Below are positions 51,926 to 62,308 of a stretch of 64,000 bases of DNA, piece by piece. Origin of the DNA: Acinetobacter variabilis (lineage in GTDB: Bacteria; Pseudomonadota; Gammaproteobacteria; Pseudomonadales; Moraxellaceae). The notes under the pieces were generated by a model that saw nothing but the letters and a program-made list of their open reading frames with translations, was not told the origin of the DNA and did no database searches. The position numbers and the translations under genes are program-made. Location: assembly GCF_000369625.1 (NCBI RefSeq), contig NZ_KB850111.1:252038-316037 (forward strand). Reading direction: 5' to 3'. Numbering within the stretch: the first letter of the stretch is position 1; every line of letters begins with the position of its first letter.

Positions 51926-54900
51926 TATTCTTTTATCCATTCCAGATGTTCATGAATCGGCGCATATAGCGCATGGGCAAAATCATGGCAACAGCGTTGC
52001 AAGGCCAGATCCGGGTCCTGATCCTGCAAAATAAACTGCCAGTCCTGATGCAGCTGGCTGGATTCATCGCTGGCCAAAGGCTTGGCACTTTCATAGCTGT
52101 TGTTCCAGGCCTTTAGCAGTTCCTGCATCTCGGCAATAGTGATCTGCCCCTGTTCATTTTCAGTCCATTCCCAGGCCTTTTTCATCAGCAATTCGGCAGG
52201 CAATACCAGCGGCTGGGTCTGTCCCACTTCCCAAGCTTTCAGCCAGGCCTGTAAATGATGACGTGCCTGACTAGAACGCAGTCCGGAGAATTTCAGGGTT
52301 TTATTACTGAAAATGACAATCCGTTCCAGCTGCGGCGACAGTTCATCATTATTCAGATAGGCCAGCCAGAGCAGATATTCCAGCCAGACCTGTGCCCGAC
52401 GTTTTTCCGAAGCGGAGGAAGACTGCATACTCAGCCAGTAACTGCTGTGCGGCACTTGCGGCAAGGTAATATGAATCAGCAATTCAGGGTTATATTGCCA
52501 AGTTTGCTGCGTTACAGGTGTCAGCTCTTTATTCAGCTGCAATAAACGTTCTTTTAGCGATTGCTGTTCCTGCTGACTGCTGAGCCAGGTCGCTTCCTGA
52601 GTTTTTCCGACCGGTAAGCGGTCCAACATCAGCTGTGGCTCAATCTCTTGATCCTGTTGTAATAGGAAATCACGGACCTGATACTGTTCCAGTTTATTCA
52701 GCAATAAGGGTTCTCGTGAACTTGGCAGATCGGCATATCTCACACTGGAAACACCGATACTTTTCAGGAATAGACGTGCTGGGAAAATCATGTCACGAAT
52801 CCACTCATCCCCTTTCAGCACCCGGATTTCTTTCTGCATCAAGGCCGGATAATGGGCATTGATCCAGCTGCTGCGCTTGCCCTCTGCACTGCGAATATAT
52901 TCTGCTACAGCAAACCACTGGGTCTGATAACGTGGAGTATGAGATTCGACGTAACCGATCGGATCGAACGGCTGTAGTGGATGCACATGATAGAGCTGAC
53001 GGATATGCTTGGCCACGCTCAAACCATTCATCTCAACCGTTTCATCGACTTCAGCATCGGGCTGGTCTGACTGGCAAATCAAGGCAATATGCTGGATCAG
53101 TTCCTGCAATGAAGTGGATGGATCACGCGCTTCACCATCATCAACATCAAAGCCATTATAGAACAGCCATAAATTGTCCTGTGCCAGTAGCAATGCATCC
53201 AGAAAAGCGCCTTGGTCATCATCCAGACGGGAACGATCCCCTAGTTGCGGCTTCAAACTGTTCATCAGGTCAAATGGCACCTGCTGCTTCCGGCTCGGAA
53301 ATTTACCGGTATCTAGATTCAGCATCACCACCAGTTTATATGGCAACGGACGGATCTGGCCGATTTGACTAAAGGTAATTTGTCCGGTCGGCTCGGCCTG
53401 ATCCAGTTGCATCTCCAGCGTATTCTGAATTTCTTCCAGTACATAAGGCAATGGCAGACTTAAGGCGACCAGCTCCTGGCTGGCCTGCGGATCATCCTGA
53501 TCATGGTAATCGGCCAACGTCAGCATCCGCATCTGCTTGTCAATGATTTCTGCGACCGTCTTTAAGGACTCGACGCCGGCTTCACGGAACTCATTCAAGT
53601 CTTCACGCAGATATTCCAGCCAAGTTTTTACCGGGGTACGTTGTTCCTGTTCATGCAAAATCAGCCAGTCACGGCGCTGTACCAGATCCTGATAAATCTG
53701 GATTAAAGTCGAGATGAGAGGGAAATCACTACTCAAGACCCGAGCATAGCTTAAGGTATCCTGAAACAGGGCATGTTCCGGAACTGCAAGTCCGAGTGCC
53801 AGCCGATCCAATGCAAATTTAAAACTGAAGCGATAGTCTTCATCGCCTGCGGTCAGGCTTTGCTGTAAATGCTGCTGATCCAGACCGCGTTTAAAGCCCG
53901 CTTCACCCAGTAACTGCAACATGCGCTCAACTTGCGCGTAGTCCAGCGCATATAGTTGCTGGGTCGCATTCAGGCTGAGCCAGTCGGCAAAATCTTCGAT
54001 ACTGAAACGTCGATGCACCAGCTGAATCCGGCCCAGTACCGCGCGCCAGGCATTGCTGACATCGAGTCGGGATACCCCGGCAATCTGAATCGGTAAATAT
54101 AGATTATCTTTTTGCAGACGCTGGCTATTGCCTTCCCGTTCTCGTGGCGGCGGTGCAAAGACACTCCGAATCGCCGGTTCCAGCTCTTTCAGATTCGGGG
54201 CCAGTACCAGAATATCGCTCGGCTGCCGTGGGGCATCTTCGGTACCTTGGGCCAGCCAGTGAATCATCTGTTCTTTTAAAACTTCCAGCTGGCGCAGTGA
54301 GGAATGACAGACATGAATTTGTACCGAATCATCATCTGGTTTGAGCGGATACTGGTGTTTTTCTGGTTCCAGCAGGTACAGAATATCCGACTGGATTTTG
54401 GCCAGTAACTTGTCTTGATACTCATCCACGAAAGCATCGGCCCAGAGACCTTCTTCACCCGAAGACAGTTTGGACAATAACGAGAAATGATCACGTGCCT
54501 GCTTGCCAAAGCGGGTCAGCAAGGGATGACGCGATTCCCGGTCTTCGGCATTAAAGTTCAGCTGAAAGGCTGCAAAGAAATGCTGGATTTCGGTATCAGT
54601 CGGCAAACGTCCCTGAGATTTTTCAAATTTCTTGATGAAACGTTCCTGCACGCCAAGGTCATAACGTGCTTTCCAGTCCGGATCGACACTATCGGCCCAG
54701 TATTCCTGTGAAGGGTTAAAGTGGAAAATATAAATATCGATGTATTGACCGAGACGGCGCAAGAAATCCAGCTGACTCGGTGGCAATTCTAGCAAGGTAA
54801 AGACCACGACCTGTTGTGGTAAGCGTTTTAAAGCCTGTGCCTGGGTATCTTCATTCTCCAAACGTTCCCAGTACATCTGTTCGATGTCCAGAATCTTGGC

Positions 54901-55635
54901 ATAATCGTCCTGAAAGACATGCTGCCACAACCAGCGTTGCCAGGCTTCCAGTTCGCGTGCCTGAATCTTGACGAAGTCCGCCACCGGAATTTCATAGCCA
55001 TTTTCATCTTTAGGAATATAGATCATCTGCTCAAGATCGAGCGCGATATCCTGTCCCCAGGACGCTAGCCAGTTGGTCGGACAACGGCATTCCTGTGGCG
55101 GGCAATTCCGCGCACAATAGCCACGATAGTCCATATAATGACTAAACAGGCGCGAGACCTGTTCAGATACCCAGTACAGCATGCTCTGTTTTTTCAGCTG
55201 CTTCTCTGTACCCTGCTCCAGACGATCTGCACTGTCATAAATCCGCTTGATAATCGAATACAGCGGATGATCGATCTCTAATGGAATCTGCTCAGGCAAA
55301 ATACATTTACGTAGTGCCTGAAATACCCGCCATTTAATAATAATTCGGGGAATATTGGCTTCACGGACTTGTTCGACTTCTTTTGGATTATTTAGCACCC
55401 ACTGATAGGAAGTCCACTGAAAGGCACGGATCCGGTGATGAAACTGGGTATTGGCACTGATGCCCTTTTTCTCAGCAATTTTCTGGGTGAGCCAGGCCTC
55501 TACTGCAGGAGACGGTACAATAAAATGCCGCGGCTGTAACACGGCCAAGGGATTTTTTGCGCTCTGGTTGACGATACGCAGCATACTATCCAAAAGCACA
55601 TCAATGCGTTGACTCTGAATAACATGAATTGCCAT
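51925..55635 (-). CDS. recC: Exonuclease V gamma subunit RecC
   Basis: 1236 residues; the Chi-recognition scaffold of RecBCD. The N-terminus has a helicase-like fold without Walker lysine (HFIVPSPAVEAWLTQKIAEKKG), and internal RecC signatures are present: VVFTLLELPPSQLDFL, HVCHSSLRQLEVLKEQ, IQIAGVSRLDVSNAWRAVL and YKLVVMLNLDTGKFPS. A four-Cys cluster (CARNCPPQECRCP, about residues 175-187) is notable and may bind a metal. First gene of the operon. Confidence 0.96.
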   Translation of the reverse strand: MAIHVIQSQRIDVLLDSMLRIVNQSAKNPLAVLQPRHFIVPSPAVEAWLTQKIAEKKGISANTQFHHRIRAFQWTSYQWVLNNPKEVEQVREANIPRIIIKWRVFQALRKCILPEQIPLEIDHPLYSIIKRIYDSADRLEQGTEKQLKKQSMLYWVSEQVSRLFSHYMDYRGYCARNCPPQECRCPTNWLASWGQDIALDLEQMIYIPKDENGYEIPVADFVKIQARELEAWQRWLWQHVFQDDYAKILDIEQMYWERLENEDTQAQALKRLPQQVVVFTLLELPPSQLDFLRRLGQYIDIYIFHFNPSQEYWADSVDPDWKARYDLGVQERFIKKFEKSQGRLPTDTEIQHFFAAFQLNFNAEDRESRHPLLTRFGKQARDHFSLLSKLSSGEEGLWADAFVDEYQDKLLAKIQSDILYLLEPEKHQYPLKPDDDSVQIHVCHSSLRQLEVLKEQMIHWLAQGTEDAPRQPSDILVLAPNLKELEPAIRSVFAPPPREREGNSQRLQKDNLYLPIQIAGVSRLDVSNAWRAVLGRIQLVHRRFSIEDFADWLSLNATQQLYALDYAQVERMLQLLGEAGFKRGLDQQHLQQSLTAGDEDYRFSFKFALDRLALGLAVPEHALFQDTLSYARVLSSDFPLISTLIQIYQDLVQRRDWLILHEQEQRTPVKTWLEYLREDLNEFREAGVESLKTVAEIIDKQMRMLTLADYHDQDDPQASQELVALSLPLPYVLEEIQNTLEMQLDQAEPTGQITFSQIGQIRPLPYKLVVMLNLDTGKFPSRKQQVPFDLMNSLKPQLGDRSRLDDDQGAFLDALLLAQDNLWLFYNGFDVDDGEARDPSTSLQELIQHIALICQSDQPDAEVDETVEMNGLSVAKHIRQLYHVHPLQPFDPIGYVESHTPRYQTQWFAVAEYIRSAEGKRSSWINAHYPALMQKEIRVLKGDEWIRDMIFPARLFLKSIGVSSVRYADLPSSREPLLLNKLEQYQVRDFLLQQDQEIEPQLMLDRLPVGKTQEATWLSSQQEQQSLKERLLQLNKELTPVTQQTWQYNPELLIHITLPQVPHSSYWLSMQSSSASEKRRAQVWLEYLLWLAYLNNDELSPQLERIVIFSNKTLKFSGLRSSQARHHLQAWLKAWEVGQTQPLVLPAELLMKKAWEWTENEQGQITIAEMQELLKAWNNSYESAKPLASDESSQLHQDWQFILQDQDPDLALQRCCHDFAHALYAPIHEHLEWIKE

Positions 55636-55689
55636 CGTTTCCCCTGAAAAATGAGATGGAGCAGTACTACAAAATGATAAAGATTATTT

Positions 55690-55717
55690 ACTATACTTAC
55701 TGAACTGTCTATGTCAC
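55690..55717 (-). promoter_or_regulatory. Promoter of recC-recB-recD
   Basis: Minus strand GTGACA, 16 bp, TATAGT, about 55 bp upstream of the recC ATG. Confidence 0.5.
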
Positions 55718-55812
55718 TTTAAAACTCATACTTCAGTCAAAAAAGTTCTTTGAAAAAAGCATCTTATTGATGTTTGAACAGAAAAAACAACATCTAGCTT
55801 TAGGTAATGCCC

Positions 55813-56316
55813 ATGAAATTAGACAAAATTCCAGATCGTATCGATCCAAGTTTAGATTTAGACAGAATTCGCAACGAGTGCTTAGAGCTAACCAAAAAAC
55901 GTGCCTATTATTCTGCCGGAGCAGCTGTGATTCCGGTGCCATTTCTGGACGTGGTCATTGATGTCGGCATTCTGTCGCAACTGATTCCGGAGATCAATGC
56001 CCGCTTTGGTCTAGCCCCTGAACAGATCAGTGTGTTTGATCCTGCAACCAAGCAGGTGCACTGGAATGAACTGCGTAAACGCGGAATCGAGTTTTCCGGT
56101 CTGGTGGTGGCACGCACAGCAGTCAAAAAATCTTTGAACAATGTTGCAGCGAAAGTGATCACAAAGCAAGTCACAAAATTCATTCCACTCGGTGGTCAAC
56201 TGGTAGCCGCGAGCCTCGGTTATTTTGTGATGAAAAAAATTGCTGAAGCGCATGTGGAAGATTGCTATCGCACAGCAAAAAATATTCAGCAAAAACAGAT
56301 TGCTCAAAGCAAATAA
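55813..56316 (+). CDS. DUF697-like small membrane-associated protein
   Basis: 167 residues. The layout RAYYSAGAAVIPVPFLDVVIDVGILSQLIPEI, then a middle polar part and KVITKQVTKFIPLGGQLVAASLGYFVMKK, recalls DUF697 (YcjF-like), which forms paired amphipathic or membrane helices and often accompanies small GTPases. No GTPase is nearby. The ATG at 55813 has AGG at good spacing; an ATG at 55807 is too close to it. Divergent from recC. Confidence 0.68.
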   Translation: MKLDKIPDRIDPSLDLDRIRNECLELTKKRAYYSAGAAVIPVPFLDVVIDVGILSQLIPEINARFGLAPEQISVFDPATKQVHWNELRKRGIEFSGLVVARTAVKKSLNNVAAKVITKQVTKFIPLGGQLVAASLGYFVMKKIAEAHVEDCYRTAKNIQQKQIAQSK

Positions 56317-56364
56317 ATTGCCCGCCCCATTTTTTATCCTCAAAATTTTCATAATTCAGGCAGA

Positions 56365-57786
56365 TTAATCTGCCTGAAGCTGCTTTAAAATTGTTTTCAA
56401 AATTTCGACCCGAGCGGTGTTTTTATCATCAGTGGCGATAATGTGCCATGGTGCCTGTTCTGTCGACGTACGTTCAAACATGTCGGCGGCCGCTTTTAAA
56501 TAATCCTCCCAACGTTCCCGGTTACGCCAGTCTTCATCGGTGATTTTAAAACGCTTATGTGGAGTATCTTCACGCGCCTTGAAACGGGCGGCCTGCTCTT
56601 CCTGGGAAATCGCCAGCCAAAATTTAATAATTACGGTTTGATGGTTAATCAGGCTCTGTTCAAATCGGTTAATTTCATCATAGGCCCGCTGCCATTCTGC
56701 CGGACTGGCAAAGCCTTCTACCCGTTCTACCAGCACCCGACCATACCAAGAACGGTCAAAAATACAGATATCATCATCAGTTTGCAGCTTGTTCCAGAAA
56801 CGCCATAAATAAGGTCGATTCAGTTCATATTTTTCCGGCGCCCCGATGGTCTGGATTTCATATTCACGTGGATCCAGCTTTTTCACAATCCGCTTGATCG
56901 CTCCGCCCTTGCCTGCTGCATCCATCCCTTCAAACAGTAAAATCACATTGCGTGGGTCTGAGCGCAGCGCCTTGGCCACCTGAGGAGACAGTTTTTTCAG
57001 TTCCGCCTTATAGTGCTCTGTCTTGGCAAGCTCTTGCGAAGGATGCTGCAATAATTCTGGAATTTTGGCTTGCTTCCATCGTCCCTCGGCTCGAACCGGA
57101 TGATTAGGACAATGTTTTAAAGACTGCAAAATATGCTGCGCAAACTGCTGGTCACGCCGTTTTTCATCTTCCCCATCAATGATCAGCCAGTCTTCGTCTT
57201 TAGTAAACCGCTCTCGCAAACACTGCACGGTGTCGTACTTTTTTTTGTCGCGCCAGTCCAGGCCATGCAGTTTGTGCCATTGCATTTCACTCGGATCAAT
57301 CTGATCCAGGCGTTTTTGTAGCGTTTTCCAGGGCAAATCAAACCAGACCTTGACCACATCAACATAGTTATTTTTCAGATCCTGCTCAAAGGTACGCATA
57401 TCCTCCAGATAGGCATCAAACTGGGCATCATCAATGGCACTGGTCTGCATGGTGGTTCTGAGCAGATCGCTGTACCAGTTACCAAACAAGACCATGATCT
57501 GGCCCTGGGCAGGAATAAACCGTGTATAGGGTTGCCAGAAGGTCTGTTTTTCTCCTAATACTTGCGGCTGATCGGCCTTTACCTGCAAATAACGAGGATC
57601 TACCCATTCACGTAACTGTTTGACTGCTTCACCCTTACCTGCCAATTCGATTCCATTGACCAGAACAATCAGGCTTTTGCCATTTTTCTGACCTTGGGTT
57701 TTCCTTAGATCATACTGGGCATTGATCAGCGCAAGGGATAGCTTGTCTTCATCCATTAACTGGAAACTTTGTTCTTCTGTACGCAT
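56365..57786 (-). CDS. pap: Polyphosphate:AMP phosphotransferase (two-domain PPK2)
   Basis: 473 residues made of two PPK2 domains. The first has a partly degenerate P-loop VNGIELAGKGEAVK (about 43-56). The second has a canonical FEGMDAAGKGGAIKRI (about 285-300) and CIFDRSWYGRVLVERVEGF, the lid and base-recognition region. This two-domain form is the class II PPK2 that phosphorylates AMP to ADP with polyphosphate, first characterised in Acinetobacter johnsonii at almost the same length. Cytoplasmic. Acting with adenylate kinase it can regenerate ATP. Confidence 0.93.
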   Translation of the reverse strand: MRTEEQSFQLMDEDKLSLALINAQYDLRKTQGQKNGKSLIVLVNGIELAGKGEAVKQLREWVDPRYLQVKADQPQVLGEKQTFWQPYTRFIPAQGQIMVLFGNWYSDLLRTTMQTSAIDDAQFDAYLEDMRTFEQDLKNNYVDVVKVWFDLPWKTLQKRLDQIDPSEMQWHKLHGLDWRDKKKYDTVQCLRERFTKDEDWLIIDGEDEKRRDQQFAQHILQSLKHCPNHPVRAEGRWKQAKIPELLQHPSQELAKTEHYKAELKKLSPQVAKALRSDPRNVILLFEGMDAAGKGGAIKRIVKKLDPREYEIQTIGAPEKYELNRPYLWRFWNKLQTDDDICIFDRSWYGRVLVERVEGFASPAEWQRAYDEINRFEQSLINHQTVIIKFWLAISQEEQAARFKAREDTPHKRFKITDEDWRNRERWEDYLKAAADMFERTSTEQAPWHIIATDDKNTARVEILKTILKQLQAD

Positions 57787-57992
57787 GGAGATCCCTCATC
57801 TTTTATTCTTGTGGGCAGTATAGCGAGGAGTTTGAAGGCAAAAATAGCGTTAGCAACGTTTTTCACACGATTAGATTGTCTGTTTAAACAGCAAATTGAC
57901 ATTCAAATAAGGAATCATTGATCAATTTGTCATAGCGAGATTGCGCCACACCCTCTAAGATTCTGAGATCGAAAAATCATATTTGAAAATAC

Positions 57993-58697
57993 ATGTCCAA
58001 ACTTGCCCGATTAGATGAACTCTTAGAACAGTATTATCAGCTGAAGTATCACACTCAGCCTGAAATTTTAAGCCGTTTACAGGATGTGCAGGCATGGCAA
58101 AAGGCACGGATGCAGCGCAGCCATCATCAGCATTTTTCTGAAAAAAATAACCAGCTGATGGCCGAATATTTCCTGAATCGGCTCTATGGCGGCCCAGACT
58201 TTGACGCACTGGCCGAACAGATTGCCCGACTGATGAAATATGCGCACAAGGCAGAAAAAATGATTCCGGAAAATGCCCTGAAAACCGGAACCTCAGGCGT
58301 AGAACTGGCGATCTTGGCCGTGCAACTGGATGAACAGGTCGCAATCCAGCTTTTAGAGGATTATCCTGCCAACACACCACTGACCGATGAAATGATGCGC
58401 GTGACCTATCTGAAACTGGATCAGGGGGAAGCACGCTTGAAACAGCTGGCATTGCTGGATCAGCTAGGTGTTAGCCTGGATAAATATATGCGTTCCTTTG
58501 TGGTTTATACCGCTTTCAAGATGTGTAAAGGTGCAGCCAATAAATATCATTTTCAGGTGATGTATGAGTTTATGCAGGACGGTTTCCAGGCCATGAAACC
58601 GTTAAAATCGGCAGAAAAATTCGTGCATGACTTTACTGCGATTGAACGTGGCATTATTGATAAGGTGCATTCAGGCGACCCAATGCCATTTCAATAA
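57993..58697 (+). CDS. FFLEELY-motif-type helical protein
   Basis: 234 residues, all helical, cytoplasmic. The segment AEYFLNRLYGGPDFDALAEQI (around residue 55) corresponds to the FFLEELYG motif that names this Moraxellales/Gammaproteobacterial family, and HQHFSEKNNQL precedes it. Function unknown. No clear ribosome site, so the start is by similarity of layout. Confidence 0.75.
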   Translation: MSKLARLDELLEQYYQLKYHTQPEILSRLQDVQAWQKARMQRSHHQHFSEKNNQLMAEYFLNRLYGGPDFDALAEQIARLMKYAHKAEKMIPENALKTGTSGVELAILAVQLDEQVAIQLLEDYPANTPLTDEMMRVTYLKLDQGEARLKQLALLDQLGVSLDKYMRSFVVYTAFKMCKGAANKYHFQVMYEFMQDGFQAMKPLKSAEKFVHDFTAIERGIIDKVHSGDPMPFQ

Positions 58698-58957
58698 TAG
58701 ATTCCTTTCCCATCCATGATGAGGAAGGCTTGCGGTCCTGCCTGATCCTGATATTTTCGGGTTTGTATGGCAGGACATTGCCAGTGATAAATCATATGAA
58801 TTATTCGATCACTGGCGGTGAAGATTTCCGCCCACATTCCTATTTTTCTGTATATTATTCATAACAATTGCATCATGATTGCTGAATAACATCCAAGAAT
58901 CTGTCATTATGCAGGCAATGCAAGATTAACCCGATTGATATGTTAGGAGTGACTCCA

Positions 58958-59902
58958 ATGTCGAATGAAAATCAAACGCCTACCCCTACACCCGAGTCGG
59001 CACAACAGACAGACAAAGTGAGCCCATTCTTAACCACTCCGCTTCCGCAAGGCGCTCCACAAGGTCAGCAACAATCTCTAGAACAACGCCTGACCGATAC
59101 CCCTGTGACTGGAACTGTCCCTAAATATAACCTGCCACGCGGTGCCAATACCGGTAACGTCGGTCCAACCACACACTTCGGCTACAAGACCGTGAGCAGT
59201 GATGAAAAAGCCCAGAAAGTGGCTGAAGTATTCCATTCGGTGGCCAGCAAATACGATATCATGAATGACCTGATGTCATTCGGTATTCACCGTCTATGGA
59301 AACGTTTTGCGATTAATATGTCAGGTGTACGCCGTGGCCAGCATGTGCTGGATATTGCGGGCGGTACGGGTGACCTGGCCAAAGTATTTAGCCGTGAAGT
59401 GGGCCCTACCGGTCATGTAGTACTGTCTGATATTAACGAATCCATGCTGAATGTTGGCCGTGACCGTCTGATTGATGCCGGCTGTACCAATGTTGATTTC
59501 GTTCTGGCGAATGCAGAAACTCTAGAGCCATTTGCCGATAACAGCTTTGATCTGGTGACCATTTCGTTTGGTTTGCGTAACGTGACCGATAAAGATGCAG
59601 CACTGGCAGCCATGTATCGTGTGCTTAAGCCAGGCGGCCGTTTACTGATTCTGGAATTCTCTAAACCAGTCTTCGAGCCATTTTCAAAACTGTATGACCT
59701 GTATTCATTCACCGCTTTACCAATCATGGGCAAAATCGTGGCGAATGATTCAGAAAGCTATAAATACCTGGCTGAATCAATCCGTATGCATCCAGACCAA
59801 CGTACTTTAAAAGGTATGATGGAAAATGCTGGCTTCCAGAACTGTGATTATCACAATCTGACCGGCGGTATCGTTGCCGTTCACCGTGGCTTCAAGCTTT
59901 AA
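58958..59902 (+). CDS. ubiE: Ubiquinone/menaquinone C-methyltransferase UbiE, with N-terminal extension
   Basis: C-methylation of the quinone ring in ubiquinone synthesis. From the ATG at 58958 (AGGAG upstream) it is 314 residues, about 60 longer than E. coli UbiE; the extra N-terminus is Pro/Thr/Gln-rich ([14 protein letters not shown]) and probably disordered. The core begins [17 protein letters not shown] and contains motif [16 protein letters not shown] and the UbiE signatures [14 protein letters not shown] and [17 protein letters not shown]. First gene of ubiE-ubiJ-ubiB. Confidence 0.95.
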   Translation: MSNENQTPTPTPESAQQTDKVSPFLTTPLPQGAPQGQQQSLEQRLTDTPVTGTVPKYNLPRGANTGNVGPTTHFGYKTVSSDEKAQKVAEVFHSVASKYDIMNDLMSFGIHRLWKRFAINMSGVRRGQHVLDIAGGTGDLAKVFSREVGPTGHVVLSDINESMLNVGRDRLIDAGCTNVDFVLANAETLEPFADNSFDLVTISFGLRNVTDKDAALAAMYRVLKPGGRLLILEFSKPVFEPFSKLYDLYSFTALPIMGKIVANDSESYKYLAESIRMHPDQRTLKGMMENAGFQNCDYHNLTGGIVAVHRGFKL

Positions 59903-59916
59903 GGGTTGTACCCAAT

Positions 59917-60630
59917 ATGTGGTCACTTCTCGCACTCGGTGCTGTTGAACGCCTGATTCATCATATGATTGATCTGGATGCGATTACCCGCATTCAGCTC
60001 AATGCTTTGGCTGGGAAAATGCTGCGGGTGGTCATTACTTCACCGCAGCTGTCCGTCGATGTCTTCTTTGATGAAGGCAAGGTTCGTCTGGAGCCAACGC
60101 CAACCGGTCATACTGAAGACTCTTCGATATTTGAACAGCGCCCTTATGAAGCCAATAGTGCTCAAACTCCTGAAGCAACGGCGACGCTGCAGGTGAGCAA
60201 TGTCGTAGAGCTGCTTAAACTGCTGCTTGCTGATGAAGTCGGCAATATTCCATTGCAAGGTGACTATAAACTTCTGCAAGAAATCCAGCGCATCATGCAG
60301 CAGGCTGAGCCTGATCTGGCAGCTCATTTGAGTCCCTGGATTGGCCCTGCTCTGGCACATGAAATTGGCAAGTTGCAGCTGGCTCCGAAGCATTTAAAAC
60401 GCACTTTACAAAGCCAGTTATTTTTTGCTGAAGATGCCCTGAAAGAAGATAGTGGTCTCTTTGCCCCGCGCTGGCAAATGGATGACCTGAATCAGGATAC
60501 TCGCATCCTGAATCAGAATTTGGATCGCGTTGAAGCCAAAATCCGTCAGCTTCAGGCACAGATTGAATCTGACGATTCTACTGATCAGCCATTTACTCCA
60601 GCTACACCTCATATTCCTTCTCAATACTAG
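59917..60630 (+). CDS. ubiJ: Ubiquinone biosynthesis accessory factor UbiJ
   Basis: 237 residues. The N-terminal half is an SCP2-like lipid-binding domain (VERLIHHMIDLDAITRIQL, then ELLKLLLADEVGNIPLQGDY), followed by a coiled-coil helix (NLDRVEAKIRQLQAQIE) and a Pro/Thr tail. In E. coli UbiJ scaffolds the soluble Ubi metabolon with UbiK. It lies 14 bp after ubiE and 12 bp before ubiB, the conserved order. Confidence 0.92.
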   Translation: MWSLLALGAVERLIHHMIDLDAITRIQLNALAGKMLRVVITSPQLSVDVFFDEGKVRLEPTPTGHTEDSSIFEQRPYEANSAQTPEATATLQVSNVVELLKLLLADEVGNIPLQGDYKLLQEIQRIMQQAEPDLAAHLSPWIGPALAHEIGKLQLAPKHLKRTLQSQLFFAEDALKEDSGLFAPRWQMDDLNQDTRILNQNLDRVEAKIRQLQAQIESDDSTDQPFTPATPHIPSQY

Positions 60631-60642
60631 GTACACCGCTTT

Positions 60643-62262
60643 ATGATTCCGCATGTTTCACGTCTACTCGAACTTTGGCGCATCGCCGCGCACTATAGAC
60701 TCGACACGTTGTTTCCTGCGGAAGAACTTCCTGAAAAAGCCCGGCATATTTTATCTTTGATCCGTATGCATCCGGCAGCCTGGTCTAGCCGTGAGCGTAA
60801 GAATCCACTCAAGCTGAAACTGGCACTGGAAGAAATGGGACCGCTGGCAATCAAGCTGGGTCAGTTGCTTTCGACCCGTCGTGACCTGATTCCGCCTGAA
60901 GTGCTGCAACAACTGGTCCTGTTACAGGATCAGGTTAAGCCTTTTGATAATGATGTCGCCAAGATGCGTATTCAGGAATCATTAAAAGCGGATGTAAATA
61001 CCCTGTTCGCCCGATTTGATGTTCAGCCACTGGCAGCTGCCTCGATTGCACAGGTGCATACCGCAGCCCTGCATGATGGCCGTGAAGTGGTGGTCAAAGT
61101 GACCCGTCCGAATATTCGCCAGCAGATCTTGCAGGATTTTGAAATTCTAAGCTGGCTGGGTGATTTTCTGGAAAAACGTCTGGAAGCAGCGCGTGCCCTG
61201 CATTTGTCAGAAATTATTCAGGACTATCGCCAGATCATTCTGAATGAGCTGGACCTGACTCTGGAAGCGGACAATACCCGCCGTATGCGTTACTACTTCA
61301 CTGGCTCCAGCATGATGTATGTGCCTGAAGTCTATATGGACAGTAAGGACGTGCTGGTGGCAGAACGGATTACCGGTGTTCCGATTTCGGATATTGCCAC
61401 CTTTGATGAACTGGGTATGGACCGTGCTGATCTGGCACGTAAAGGTCTGACGATTTTCTTTACTCAGGTGTTCCGCGACAACTTCTTCCATGCGGATATG
61501 CATCCGGGTAATGTCTTTGTTGAAACTATCAATCCGGCCAATCCGCGCTTTATTGCGCTGGACTGCGCGATTATGGGAGAGCTGTCCAAGCATGACCAGA
61601 TGACCGTGGCACGTATGCTGCTGGCGGTCATGAACAGTGACTTCATGCAGCTGATTCAGATTGTGCATCAGGCCGGCTGGATTCCACCAGGTACCGATCA
61701 GGACGCACTAGCACGCGAAATGCGTCGTACCGTGGGTCCAATGGTCTCCAAGCCGATGCATGAACTGGATTTTGCCGGGATTCTGATTCAGGTCATGGAC
61801 ATCGCCCGTCGTTTCCATCTGGAAATCCCGCCACAACTGATGTTGTTACTGAAAACATTGGTACATGTGGAAGGCCTGGGAACAGATTTATATCCTGAAC
61901 TGGATATCTGGAGTCTGGCGAAACCCATCCTCACCGATTGGGTCAAAGCCCAGATGAATCCGCAAAAGAATATCAAGGAACTCGGACAAAAAATCCCGGA
62001 TCTGCTTTTGGGCGCGCAGGACCTACCGACCCTGATGATCGACAGCCTGAACGGTCTGAAAAACCAGTCCGCCTGGCATGCCAAGCAGCTTAATGAATTG
62101 CAAAGCATGCGCCTGCAAATGGAACATCAGCAAAAACGTAGCTGGATTTTTGGCAGCATCATGGCCATTCTGCTTTCGATTGCGATCATTTCACCATGGT
62201 TTGTGTCAGTGATTTTGATCGTACTGGCAAGCGTACTCGCAGTCTGGCGGATTGCAAAATAA
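60643..62262 (+). CDS. ubiB: UbiB ADCK-type atypical kinase/ATPase
   Basis: 539 residues. ADCK/ABC1 hallmarks: the KxGQ motif in IKLGQLLSTRRDLIP, the Ala-rich loop AAASIAQVHTA replacing the kinase P-loop, ELDLTLEADN, and the catalytic HADMHPGNVFV. Two C-terminal transmembrane helices (IMAILLSIAIISPWFV, VILIVLASVLAVW) anchor it. Needed for ubiquinone synthesis or lipid extraction for the Ubi complex. A terminator follows. Confidence 0.96.
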   Translation: MIPHVSRLLELWRIAAHYRLDTLFPAEELPEKARHILSLIRMHPAAWSSRERKNPLKLKLALEEMGPLAIKLGQLLSTRRDLIPPEVLQQLVLLQDQVKPFDNDVAKMRIQESLKADVNTLFARFDVQPLAAASIAQVHTAALHDGREVVVKVTRPNIRQQILQDFEILSWLGDFLEKRLEAARALHLSEIIQDYRQIILNELDLTLEADNTRRMRYYFTGSSMMYVPEVYMDSKDVLVAERITGVPISDIATFDELGMDRADLARKGLTIFFTQVFRDNFFHADMHPGNVFVETINPANPRFIALDCAIMGELSKHDQMTVARMLLAVMNSDFMQLIQIVHQAGWIPPGTDQDALAREMRRTVGPMVSKPMHELDFAGILIQVMDIARRFHLEIPPQLMLLLKTLVHVEGLGTDLYPELDIWSLAKPILTDWVKAQMNPQKNIKELGQKIPDLLLGAQDLPTLMIDSLNGLKNQSAWHAKQLNELQSMRLQMEHQQKRSWIFGSIMAILLSIAIISPWFVSVILIVLASVLAVWRIAK

Positions 62263-62280
62263 CTGAAATAACCTTCTTAA

Positions 62281-62308
62281 AAGACCTGACATTGTTCAGG
62301 TTTTTTTA
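62281..62308 (+). terminator. Terminator of ubiE-ubiJ-ubiB
   Basis: ACCTGA/TCAGGT stem extended by A-T pairs, followed by seven Ts. Confidence 0.8.
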
